Part shown: one piece after another, positions 48,251 to 59,620 of the stretch
How the letters are laid out: each line of letters starts with the position of its first letter
Position numbering within the stretch: the first letter of the stretch is position 1
Assembly (NCBI GenBank): GCA_963693285.1
Contig: OY848918.1
Location: 7,753,156 to 7,817,155, forward strand
Reading direction: 5' to 3'
Origin: Xestospongia muta
Taxonomy: Eukaryota; Porifera; Demospongiae; Haplosclerida; Petrosiidae
Length of the DNA: 64,000 nt
The notes under the pieces: generated by a model
What the model was told of the DNA's origin: nothing
Databases searched by the model: none
The model's input: the letters and a program-made list of their open reading frames with translations, nothing else
Made by a program: the position numbers and the translations under genes

Positions 48251-48522
48251 TCTGTGATATTGTACAAATCTATAGTTATTAAGACTCCTCCTCTGACCAG
48301 AGTTGTTAATATATAAATATCACTGAACCTAGCTAGTTCAACACATGGTCAGTTCTATGACATAGGTCATTCTACTAAATTATGAGTTATTTTATTAAAT
48401 TATGCTATTACACGCATTCTTAACAAAACTATGTGCTAAAACAATTGAGGATGGGGTATCTCCCCTAAATATAGCCACCACTACTGAGTACTATAATGAC
48501 AGTATAGTTCATTGCACAGCAA

Positions 48523-48525
<3 letters not shown>

Positions 48526-48585
<60 letters not shown>
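48526..48585. repeat. TA microsatellite
   Basis: Roughly 60 bp of TA, about twice as long as the equivalent tract at 5250-5280 in the duplicated cassette. The IYIYIY reading frame over it is an artefact. Confidence 0.85.
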
Positions 48586-48588
<3 letters not shown>

Positions 48589-48789
48589 TAGGTGATACAC
48601 TAATGATTGTGACATTTATGAGTAATGCTCTCACATTAAAAAGTTATATGCATTAAATCATATGTGTGAACACGGAGTGTAGTATGAATCTTTCTTATCA
48701 ACAACTTGTACTTCCATTGTAACATCATTGTTTAATACAAATAACATATATTAATTCTATTCTTGATTTTTGTTGTTACTTTTTAAGTC

Positions 48790-48930
48790 AAATGTTCTCT
48801 ACAATAAAGACACCCTACTCATAACTACTGCAATTCAATATGTTTGATGTTAAGTTACCAGATATACCTCAGAACAGAAAGATATCTTTGAATTAAAAGA
48901 AATATCTCTTATGGATATAGTAAATAAATA
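48790..48930 (+). pseudogene. Orphan B-type tail exon, degenerate
   Basis: Duplicate of 5504-5640, with the same damage pattern plus further changes. Confidence 0.55.
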
Positions 48931-49148
48931 ACTAAATTTTGAAATGCTATGACACAGAGACTTGTAATTATGTTTTATCATTATAAGTCAAATGATATGT
49001 GTATATAATATATTGTAAAAAATTGCTTTAAGTGTTCTGAATTACCTATAAATTAAAATGAAAAGAATTTCATTGGAGATGACACATGTTGCACGACATA
49101 ATTATTATTAATAGTGCAATAATATAGTGCAGCAATGACATCAATAGT

Positions 49149-49156
49149 TATAAAAG
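49149..49156 (+). promoter_or_regulatory. TATA box of B2
   Basis: TATAAAAG 54 bp before the B2 ATG, followed by the conserved cccacccacaaactcag. Confidence 0.6.
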
Positions 49157-49209
49157 CCCCACCCACAAACTCAGTTGTGTACTCAATAACCACATCGTTA
49201 GGTTTAAAA

Positions 49210-51036
49210 ATGTTTCAAAGACTGTTAGTACTGACTATTCTGGTATTTGTAAACTCTCAAGGTTAGTAAATAACACGTTAGTCATTGAGTTGTTTATGTT
49301 ATTATATTTACCCAGTTATCCTACATCAAACATCCTCCTTATGCTCTCCTGTATGCCCTGAATGTGGTGCTAACTTGTATTGTGACTGGTACTACAATGT
49401 AATCAATAAATAATACCAATTCAGTAACATATAGTGTAACATCAACTCCTGGTACTACTGCTACTGTTGGTAATTTTACTGTGGTCTTTGTGAACAGTGT
49501 GTCAAATGTCATTAAATCTGAAGCAAGATTTCACGATGTATCATCTCATCATAATGGTAGTAGTATTATTTGTAATAATGTTATTATGGATATAAGTCTC
49601 CAGATTGAGGTTGTAGTTTCTGGTATGTATTTGAATAGTACAAAAACACAATATAATTATATGACATTATACACAGGTATTTCCTCATAATATTACATTC
49701 TCTCCTCTCAATTCATCATCTCTCACTGGTCAGTACACTGTCATATTACTATTATTTTATTGTTGTTTAGGATGACGTGTATTATATTTTTAGACACTTT
49801 TCATAATTTACCCTCCTTTCTGCCCTTGTCCTCCTCTCTTGTACTACAAAGTCTATCACAACATATCAGGTTCATTAACTGTTAATATAACTACTGTTAC
49901 ATACTAACATTACATTGACTGGAATACTAGCTGGATATACCTACATTATAATAGTGGTACCAGTTAATATACTAGGAGATGGGTACCCTAATAAGACTAT
50001 AGGTTATTTAAATATTATAAAGTGCGTTATGTTACTTCTCATACAGTCATCATTCCTAAATAACAAATAATCACTAGTGTTGTAACAACTTCATTTAATG
50101 AAAGTACTCAATGTATTATTTATTAATAAATGTACTTACTACTTTTCCTAATTATTTTAGTCATCACAACAAGTATTTCATTAAATAGAAGTAAGTACAT
50201 ATATCTATTATTGTACATATTTTGTGATAAGTGTAGAAACTACAAGTTCATCGATGATATTGTCAATTCCAACAAGTACTAAGTCTTTTTATTCAACTGG
50301 TAGGTTCTATGTAGCCAGTTTGACTAAATCATTACTTATTTATTACTAAGAATAAATATCAATGAATGTATATAGTTTGTGATATCTATAGAAACTACAA
50401 GTTTATCGCCAACTACAACAAATACAATATCTTCTCTTAACTGGTATATGTCCTATGTAGTCTGTTTGATAAATGTCTAGTTATCAGTTTCACAGATAAT
50501 GTTTTCAATTTTTGATTAGTCCTACAATGATTGTAACTTTAACTGTTTGTCCAAGTAAGTCAAAAATAAAATGCTATAGTACACCTATGTTTTCATTACA
50601 GCTAATAAAAGCCAGCAAACATCATACTTATTGTACATGTCCAAGTAAGTTATAGTCAAAAGTGTAAGTGTACAATTATATTTCCATTATAGCTAATGAA
50701 AAACAACAAACATCATGTTTATCAGGTAATAAAGCAAACACGTTACATTAATGAATTATTTACTTAACAGTGAGTATACCAGTCAGTATGTTCCTCTCTT
50801 CTCTATTAACTGCTGTTATTACTACACTTATTGTCTATTTAATTATGAGAAGGAGGAGCCACAATAAAGACACTCCACCCACTACTACTACCCAATTAGG
50901 CCCAAAATATGATGATGTTAAGTTATTAGAGACCTCAGAACAGAAAGAGGTCATTGAATTACAAGGAAATACTGCTTATAGATATATTAATTTGAACTTC
51001 TTAGTTCAACACACTATTTGTCACATACAGTATTAA
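49210..51036 (+). pseudogene. B2: Ig/FN3 receptor pseudogene with intact TM/tail
   Basis: Signal 49210-49261 (MFQRLLVLTILVFVNSQ), Ig 49316-49622 with the same frameshift and taa as B1, then only the second-half FN3-2 exon (about 49809-50000), which has lost its acceptor AG and gained about 4 bp near 49899. FN3-1 and the first half of FN3-2 are absent. TM/tail 50771-51036 is open: SIPVSMFLSSLLTAVI, RRRSHNKDTPP, KYDDVKL, IELQGNTAYRYI, and a read-through extension because the usual stop after YIN has become a Leu codon. NTAYRYI fits TxYxxI. The preserved tail of a broken gene parallels A1. Confidence 0.75.
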
Positions 51037-51235
51037 TTACTTGTAATGTTTTAGTCATCATAACTGCATTCAATGTTATGAATATACTTATAATGGATAG
51101 ATGACTGAACTGTCAGTATTAGGTGGGTTGAGACTGGTCCACCTACCTTATAATAACATTTTGTAACAAGACAATTATTAATGATTAATAGAAGCTCTAT
51201 AGCATTTAGATATATATCTTAGTTTCGTTGGAAGT

Positions 51236-53532
51236 ATGAACATCAATTCTTATTGTCTATTTCTCCTTTTGAAATGTGTTATTGTCAAATGTATGTAAGT
51301 TACCAATGTTAGTTTTCTATTTTAAATGATCATCTTATTGTAGTATCATTTACAAGTCTCAATCAAACATCTCCATTATATTCTCCTGTGTGTCTTGGAG
51401 ATACTGTAGTATTCACTTGTATTGCTAGTGGTACTGGATCTGCTGTATGGAGAGGAGATAAAGGAACAGTTCGTACTTTATACAGTGGTGTACTGTCTCA
51501 GGTTGTTGATAGCTTTACAGTAAGTGTTATAGAAATAAATGTTACAACAGTAGTATCTAATGCCACTGTTCAAACTGTCACATTACAATTAAATGGAGCT
51601 AGTATTAGTTGTTCTGCTAATTTACAAGGTCCATACATTACACAGTCAATAAATATAGCAGGTAACTTTAGCTTAGCGTTATTTAGTAACATATCATCTA
51701 CTTACTTTACAGATCCACCAGATATAGTCAATAATGTGACTATTATACCTGTTAGTAGTACATCAGCTATATTGAGTTGGTCTCCAGGATATTACTGTGT
51801 AGTGAACTATACTGTCACTGTACTCAGTAGTACTAACAATACAGATCAATATAATACAAGTGATAATACTACATCAATTGTTATAAATTTTATAACAGGA
51901 GTACAATATTCATTTATTGTTATTGCAAGAGACAATGTTGGAAGAGTAGGACCTCCTAGTCAGTTATTAAACTATACTTGGGATGGTGAGATAAATAAAC
52001 AAATATGTATTATATATTGTTATCTTATATTAAAGTACCATCATTACAAGTTACAAACGTCACTTTGTTTCCAATTTCAAATGATGTTATTGAACTAATT
52101 TGGATAGTAAGATAATTTTTGTACTAACTTAATATCTCATTCCTATTTACAGACACTAGTTGACATATCTCGTCCTCCTGTACTATATTATATTGTGACA
52201 AATCCAATGACCAATACAGTTATTAATACTACTAATACCAGTGTTATTATTACTAGACTAACTCCTGGTCAATATTACAATATTAATATCACAGCTATTA
52301 ATATCATTGGACATGGTCCAGTACTTACAATAAATGGTGAGTTACATATAATATTGTACTGACATAGGTTGATAAAATTCCTTATAGTTACAATACCACT
52401 AACAGTAACAAGTTCTTCATCAGGTATGTACACAACATTTCATTTCAATAAATATTCTTCATTGATCTTATAAACCAAACACTTAGAATTTATTTAGGTA
52501 TTTAATTTATTTGTGTCTATTATGTTAATTACTTGAAATTTAATCAATAATTACTAAATTATACAAAATATAAAATTGAATACATAATTTTGTATTTATT
52601 TCAGGTACTACTAGTAACTCAATATACAGTACTGTTATGTCTACATTATCAACAACTGATACTACTTGTGTGAGTACCGCATGTACAGGTATGTTAAATA
52701 TAAAAGTAGAAAACATTACTAACAAAAATGGTACAGCTATAATTGTTACATCTTAATATGTTTCTTGAAAGCAAGATACAACATATACACAATTGTGTTA
52801 AAATTATGTAAAACTAAGAGGCTTTATATACCAAATGTTTTCTGTCAAAATAAATACTTTCATTTCTAAAGCTCTCAAAATGTACTTGCAAAAGCGGATA
52901 CTTCATTTTTATTGTTACTGACATAATTGTCAACGAGATTTTAGTTTTTCAATTGAAATGTCATTATCAGGAGCATTTCTATAGATCCTACATGTTAACT
53001 ATAAGACCCAACACCTATTAGTATAGATATAAATTAAATACTATCTACTAATACTGTAGTCCCTACAGTATCAGCTACACCTGCCATAACAAGTCTCCCT
53101 ACAGATAGACCTAGTAGTGGTAAGTTATATATTACTACTATTGTGTAGCAACTCTCGTATGTCTAGTATTAAGTGATGGAGTTATTGTTGGTATTATTAT
53201 TAGTATTGTTATCTTACTAGTACTAATAATAATTGTTATTTTAACTATTGTAGTAATCTTGATAAATAAAGGTCAGTACTATATAGTAGTGAGTTGTACT
53301 ATTACCACTGTATGTGTGTGTGTGTGTCCTACTAGTGTCCAGTACTAAACAAAGTAGAGGTGAGACTAGTCCAGTGATAAAAGAGTTCTTCTCAAAAAAA
53401 AATGAAGCCTATGGTATAATTAAAGGATCAGATGATCAGTCACCAATTGAAGTAACAGAGAATGTAGCATATAGTACAATGGAACAACAACCATCACTTA
53501 ATACTCCTCCAGTTTATGAGACAATAAATTAA
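51236..53532 (+). CDS. C2: Ig/FN3 receptor, intact
   Basis: Exons: signal 51236-51290 (MNINSYCLFLLLKCVIV), Ig 51344-51661, FN3-1 51713-51985, FN3-2 52036-52106 and 52153-52336, stalk 52388-52423, 52605-52688 and 53060-53119, TM 53167-53271, tail 53336-53532. The sum is 1383 nt, 460 residues, with no stops and consistent phases. The Ig domain has SPVCLGDTVVFTC, VWRGD and SISC. FN3-1 has ILSWSPGYYCVVNYTV. The stalk is Ser/Thr-rich (STLSTTDTTCVST), suggesting O-glycosylation. The TM has VGIIISIVILLVLIIIV. Tail motifs: NEAYGII, NVAYSTM, PPVYETI. YSTM and YETI are spaced 11 apart, ITAM-like but with Met in the first motif; YxxM is also the PI3K SH2 type. It is the live copy of C1. Ligand unknown. 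Confidence 0.85.
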
Positions 53533-54063
53533 GATAATAATAAAACAACTACTTATATATGTTAATTTATTTTTTTATGTTCCAATTACTGCATAGAGGA
53601 TATTAACTTCCATTACCAACAAGAATATTTCTTGCTGGGTGGGTCTTATACAATTAAAACAATAAAGATTTCACTTATAAGCCCTTTTCAAAGTATACTG
53701 GTTGTATATAGCTGTACTGCTATATTGTGATGATTAGAAGCCAAAAAGTGATGTCATGTTCATGGCTTCAATTAAAGCCATGAGTATATACTATTTCAAC
53801 TGAACTAACCCAATTAGTTTAGTTAAAACAGTATACATCTCTTGTTAATGGTTTCAATTATTGGGCAATAAACTATACTGATTACTATTTGGCTTCTAGT
53901 TGGCTTTATACATATTGAGGTTGTGTTTTGTGGTAACTTGGTGTTGGACTTACATTGTATTGATGAAACTATGGTAACAAAGAGCTCAATTAAAACAACA
54001 AAATGCTAATTTTAATGTTATTTATGAAGTAAACATGTTACATTAGTGAATTGTTCACTTAAA
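53533..54063. other. Intergenic between C2 and C3
   Basis: No gene. An imperfect inverted arrangement of actatttcaactgaact and agtttagttaaaacagt type sequence lies around 53788-53835, with ctagttggcttt/gaagccaaa nearby, suggesting an old hairpin element. Confidence 0.35.
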
Positions 54064-54295
54064 AGTGAGTATACCAGTAAGTATGTTCCTCTTTTCTCTA
54101 TTAACTGCTGTTATTATTACACTTATTGTCTACCTCAATATGAGGAGGAGGAGTTATAATGATGATACTCCATCCGCTACTACTACCCAATTAGGTCCAA
54201 TATATGATGACACATGATGTTAAGTTACCAGAGACCTCAGAACAGAAACAGATCATTGAATTACAATGAAATACTGCTTATGGATATATTAATTA
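54064..54295 (+). pseudogene. Orphan B-type TM/tail exon
   Basis: SIPVSMFLFSLLTAVI-like TM, RRRSYNDD, then a small insertion near 54215 breaks the frame before KLPETSEQK and the TAYGYI end. Its acceptor has been altered (aaaag for aacag). It lies between C2 and C3, where a B gene would sit if each C gene once had a B neighbour. Confidence 0.7.
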
Positions 54296-54584
54296 GAATT
54301 TCTTAGTTTGACTTAATACATTTTGTCACATATATGTATAATAGATTATAGTACATTTCTAATATATATTTTAATCATCATAATGCATTTAATATAAGTA
54401 CATACACACTATAAATGTGTCAATAATTGATGACTGACTTGTTCAAAATTTTGATTTACAATATGAACAATCAGTGTTATTTATAGGATTGAATTTGTTA
54501 TAATAATGTAGGTGGACCACCACCCTCAACCCACCTCCAAGGAAGCTCTAATAACTCAATTAAATTCTTATTGTCATTGTAAGT

Positions 54585-56679
54585 ATGAACATCAATTCTT
54601 ATTGTCTATTCTTCCTTTTGAAATGTGTTGTTGTCACATGTATGTAAGTTACCAATGTTAGTTTTCTTTTTTAAGTGATCATTTTATTGTAGTATCTTTT
54701 ACAAGTCTTAATCAAACATCTCCATTATATTCTCCTGTGTGTCTTGGAGATACTATAGTATTCACTTGTATTGCTATTGGTATTGCTAGATCTGCTGTAT
54801 GGAGAGGAAATAAAGGAACAATACGTGTTTTAGACAGTGTAACACATTCTGGTGTTGTCGATAACTTTACAATAAATCTTACAGAAATAATTGGTGATAC
54901 AGTAGTTTCTACTGCTACTGTTCAGACAGTCACATTATCATTAAATGGATCTAGTATTAGTTGTGGCAATGGAATAAATTCATCTTTAATGGAGCAGGTT
55001 GTAATTTCAGGTTAGTGAGCCAGTTTATAAAGAAATTAACCAAAACAATATTACAGGTCCACCAGATATAGTCAATAATGTGACTATTATACCTGTTAGT
55101 AGTACATCAGCTATATTGAGTTGGTCTCCAGGATATTACTGTGTAGTGAACTATACTGTCACTGTACTCAGTACTACTAACAATACAGATCAATATAATA
55201 AAAGTGATAATACTACATCAATTGTTACAAACTTTATAACAGGAGTACAATATTCATTTATTGTTATTGCAAGAGACAATGTTGGAAGACTAGGACCTCC
55301 TAGTCAGTTATTAGACTATACTTGGGATGGTAAGATAAAATAAACAAGTTTGTATTATATAATCTTATCTTTTATTAAAGTACCATCATTACAAGTTACA
55401 AACGTCACTTTGTTTCCAATTTCAAATGATGTTATTGAACTAATTTGGATAGTAAGATGATTTCAGTACTAACTAAATATCTCATTCCTATTCACAGACA
55501 CTAGTTGACATATCTCGTCCTCCTATTCTATATTATATTTTAACAAAACCATTGACCAATACAGTTATTAATACTACTAATACCAATGTTATTATTACTG
55601 GACTAACACCTGGTCAATATTACAATATTAATATCACAGCTGTTAATATCATTGGACCTGGTCCAGTACTTATGATAAATGGTAAGTTAATATAATATTA
55701 TAGGTCAATAAAATTCCTTATATAGTTACAATAGCAACAAGTTCTTTATCAGGTCAGTACACAATATTTTATTTCAATAAATATTTATCCATTGATCTTA
55801 TAATTTCAACATAGTATTAATAGTTAGTTACTATATTTGTGTCAACTATCTTAATTACATGGAATTTAATCAATAATTTTTAAATTACACAAATACAAAA
55901 TATAAAATTGATTACATAATTAATTGTTTATTTATTTCAGGTACTACTAGTAACTCAATATACAATACTGTTATATCTACATTATCAACAACTGATACTA
56001 CTTGTGTGACTACCTCATGTACAGGTATGTTAAATATAAGAGTAGAAAACATTACTAATGAAGATGAGGGACAATTATCTAAATTAAATCATCATATTCA
56101 GAGACATCCCTATATTGGTAGTGCTAACAACAGTCTTATATGTTAACAATATGACCAGAACCTACCTATTAATATAGTCATAAATTAAATTCTATCTACT
56201 ACCACAGTAATTCCTACATTATCATCTACACCTACTGTAACAAGTCCCCCTACAGATAGACCTAGTAGGGGTAAGTTATATATTACTACTGTTGTGTAGT
56301 ATCTCTCTTAAATCTAGTACTAAGTGATGGAGTTATTGCTGGTATTATTAGTAGTATTGTTATCTTACTAGTACTAATAGTAATTGTTATTTTAACTATT
56401 GTAGTAATCTTGATATATAAAGGTCAGTACTATATAGTATTGAGTTGTACTATTACCACTGTATGCTTGTGTGTCCTACTAGTGTCCAGTACTAAACAGA
56501 GTAGAGGTGAGAGCAATCCAGTTATAAAAGAGTTCTTCTCAGAAAAAAATGAAGCTTATGGTATAATTAAAGGATCAGATGATCAGTCACCAATTGAAGT
56601 AACAGAGAATGTAGTATATAGTACAATGGAACAACAACCATCACTTAATACTCCTCCAGTTTATGAGACAATACATTAA
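54585..56679 (+). CDS. C3: Ig/FN3 receptor, intact
   Basis: Exons: signal 54585-54639 (MNINSYCLFFLLKCVVV), Ig 54693-55010, FN3-1 55057-55329, FN3-2 55381-55451 and 55498-55681, stalk 55726-55752, 55941-56024 and 56208-56270, TM 56318-56422, tail 56483-56679. The sum is 1377 nt, 458 residues. FN3-1 and the tail are almost the same as C2, while the Ig domain differs more: the N-terminal strand is conserved, but from VWRGNKG onward many changes and a different C-terminal strand (SLMEQVVIS) appear. Tail: NEAYGII, NVVYSTM, PPVYETIH. The concentration of difference in the Ig exon suits a ligand-binding domain under diversifying pressure, which is inference from two copies. Confidence 0.85.
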
Positions 56680-56975
56680 AGCAACTAGTAATATCTGCTG
56701 ATTTCATTTTATGTTGTAAATTACCACATAGATGATATTAATTTAATATTTTTTATTTATCAAGAAAAATATGTCTTGCTACAAGAAATGAGTGTTCCAA
56801 CTGGGGGGGCCTTGTACAACTAAAACACTAAAACACTAAATATTCTACATGTAACACCTTTCTACTGGTTCTATATAATTATACTGCTATATTATGAGAA
56901 TACATATTTATACATGTGCAAATTGTATAGTTATATATGAGTCATATCTAAAATAGACTGTTCATTTTACTAACT
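56680..56975. other. Intergenic between C3 and D1
   Basis: No gene seen. It includes a G run (tgggggggcc) at about 56802 and AT-rich 3' flank. Confidence 0.4.
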
Positions 56976-57006
56976 AACTCAACCCACATTTATAACACTC
57001 CTCAAG
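56976..57006 (+). promoter_or_regulatory. D1 promoter/5' leader
   Basis: AACTCAACCCACA, TTATAA and CACTCCTCAAG directly precede the ATG and recur before D2. If TTATAA is the TATA element, the start codon is too close for usual spacing, so it may instead be part of the leader. Confidence 0.4.
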
Positions 57007-59304
57007 ATGAAGGACTATACTGTAGCATTAGTTTATATTCTTGTCCTTGTTATAGGTGAGTTGATGTTGTAATCATAATATTAATGTAATATATTACTTT
57101 ATAGTCAAGATAGAAGCTTCAGTTACAAGTCTAGACTGTAATCATGGAGTATGTCCACAGACACAAGGAGCAGTCACTTGTACAATAACAGGTAGTCTAG
57201 CAGCTTGGTATTCTCCTCCATCAGATTCCATTGCTACAGTAAGTTCTGGACAAGTTACTAATGTTGGTGGTTCTGGGTTTGTAGCTGCTCTTGTGAGCAT
57301 TAACAATCCTGGAATAACAACTAATTTAAGTTTTACTGCTACTACTGATAAGAATGGAACACAAGTCAGGTGTGTTGATGTACTAGATACAAGCTCAATG
57401 ACTTGTACTATTATGATATCAGGTATGTCACTAACAGTATCATATATAACTAACATGCACTATCATTATAAGGTCCTCCAAGTGATGCTCCTACAGAACT
57501 GGGTTTTGCAGCTCTCACAAACACTTCAGTCACTCTCTACTGGTCACCTCCTACTCTTCATCCTAACTGTATAGTTAACTACACTGTTGAGATCAGGACA
57601 ACCAGTGATAATATATTGATCAGTACTCTCAGTACTGGTAGTAATATAACCAGTATTAATGTATCTACTGGTCTCTCTCAGTCAGTAGAGTATCAGTACA
57701 GAGTAGTAGGGTCTGATATTATCAATAGATTAGGACCCTATAGTCAATATATTATGTTCACTCTGGATGGTAAGAAATAAATTTTTAACCTCTTGAGTAG
57801 TGCCAATTTTTAGTTCTACAGGCTGTACCACTAATCACTTATAATATCACAAAGAATACAGAGAACTACACTATCATTCTTAATTGGGAGGTATATATTA
57901 TATTTTATAATTTTGTTACTCTAGTTTCCTTTAGTCACCTCCTCTTTCCTCTCGTCCTCCTCTCTTATACTACAAAGTCTATCACAACATATCAGGTTCA
58001 CTAACTGTTAATATAACTACTGTTACTAACATTACATTGACTGGAGTACTAGCTGGATATACCTACATTATAACAGTGGTGGCAGTTAATATATTAGGAG
58101 ATGGATACCCTAATAAGACTATAGGTTATTTAAATATTATTATAAAGTGTGTTATGTTTACTTCTCATACAGTTATCATTCCTAAAGACCCAATAATATT
58201 CAGTTTGATAGTATCTTCACAATTCTATTGTAAGAATAGACAGTATATTACTCCTCAATTATATTATAAATTCACTAATTAGCATCATTAAAAATATCAA
58301 GTATCTCTACAACTGTAAACAATAAGACATCCAATATTAGTAAGTGCAATATTATGTATTATACATCTAATCAATATTGTTATCATATACTGAGTATAGT
58401 AATTACTAGTTCATTGAAGTATTTGTTAATAATTACATCTTTAGATTCAACTTGTATATACGTCATATAGAAGACTTCGTTAAATGATCAACTATCTATA
58501 TTGTAGATGCTGTTTTGAGTTCTTCTACATTGTTAACGTCTTCAACTGTTTATTCAAGTAAATTAATAGTAAAGTTATAATAAAATTAATTTCCAATATA
58601 GCTAATGAAATCCAACTGGCCTCGTTTTTAACAGGTAATAAACAAATATGTTACATAATGTACCAACTACAGGTCCAGACCATTCCTACATAGTCTATGC
58701 TATAGGTATACTGCTTAATTGATACTTCGACTATTTGAGGTATAATATTATCTCCTAGTCTGGACCATCCTTACATAGGCAGTGCTATATATATACTGCC
58801 TGGTTGATATGTTAATTTTTTATAGGATCCATGCCTACTATCACATTTGTACCTTCAGTATCAGCTACAGATAGACCTCACAGTACTAGAGGTAGGGATA
58901 TATATTATTACCACTATTGTTCACTATTTCTCTTATGTCTAGTATTAAGTGATGGCGTTATTGCTGGTATTATTAGTAGTATTGTTATCTTACTAGTACT
59001 AATAATAATTGTTATTTTAACTATTGTAGTAATCTTGATATATAAAGGTAGGTACTATATAGTGGTGAGTTGTACTATTACCACTGTATGTGTGTGTGTC
59101 CTACTAGTGTCCAGTACTAAACAGAGTAGAAGTGAGAGTAGTCCAGTGATAAAAGAGTTCTTCTCAGAAAAAAATGAAGCCTATGGTATAATTAAAGGAT
59201 CAAATGATCAGTCACCAATTGAAGTAACAGAGAATGTAGCATATAGTACAATGAAACAACAACCATCACTTAATACTCCTCCAGTTTATGACACAATAAC
59301 CTAA
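57007..59304 (+). CDS. D1: Ig/FN3 receptor, intact
   Basis: Exons: signal 57007-57055 (MKDYTVALVYILVLVI), Ig 57105-57422, FN3-1 57473-57769, FN3-2 57814-57890 and 57935-58124, stalk 58173-58229, 58283-58339, 58507-58557, 58602-58634 and 58826-58891, TM 58943-59047, tail 59108-59304. The sum is 1497 nt, 498 residues, all phases consistent. The Ig domain has Cys in CNHGVCPQTQ and GAVTC, AAWYSPP and VRCVD, with an extra Cys pair likely. FN3-1: VTLYWSPPTLHPNCIV. FN3-2 (LTGVLAGYTYIITVV) is nearly the same as in B1. The five-exon Ser/Thr-rich stalk is longer than in C. TM and tail are almost identical to C2/C3: NEAYGII, NVAYSTM, PPVYDTI. An open, 60-nt intron between TM and tail could be retained in frame. 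Confidence 0.85.
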
Positions 59305-59582
59305 GATAATAACAAAACAACTGTTAATGTCTGTTAATTTAATTTTATGTTTGAAATTACTAAAAAGAGGATATTAATTATTATGTAACAAGAAGAGAAT
59401 TTCTAGCTACACTGTACACCTGAACAGGCCTTGAGAATAAGTCTAACGCCTTTCTAATTTATGCTGGTTATGTATAACTACTATACTGTTATATTATGAC
59501 AATATACACATTTATACATATACAAGTCATAAACATTCATAATTATCTGAGTCATCTTTACAATATACTAATTCATTAAACT

Positions 59583-59620
59583 AGCTCAACCCACAACCCA
59601 CAATTATAACACTCCTCAAG
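59583..59620 (+). promoter_or_regulatory. D2 promoter/5' leader
   Basis: Same block as before D1, with the ACCCACA part repeated once, ending CACTCCTCAAG at the ATG. Confidence 0.4.

Noticed and set aside
48402..48656. ORF with an IYIYIY run, also seen at 5132-5338
   Set aside because: Translation through a TA microsatellite whose length differs between the duplicated copies; flanks are non-coding.
57142..57456. Minus strand ORF of 104 residues, and its counterpart at 59757-60074
   Set aside because: Exact antisense of the D1 and D2 Ig exons, which have correct splice sites and domain features on the plus strand.
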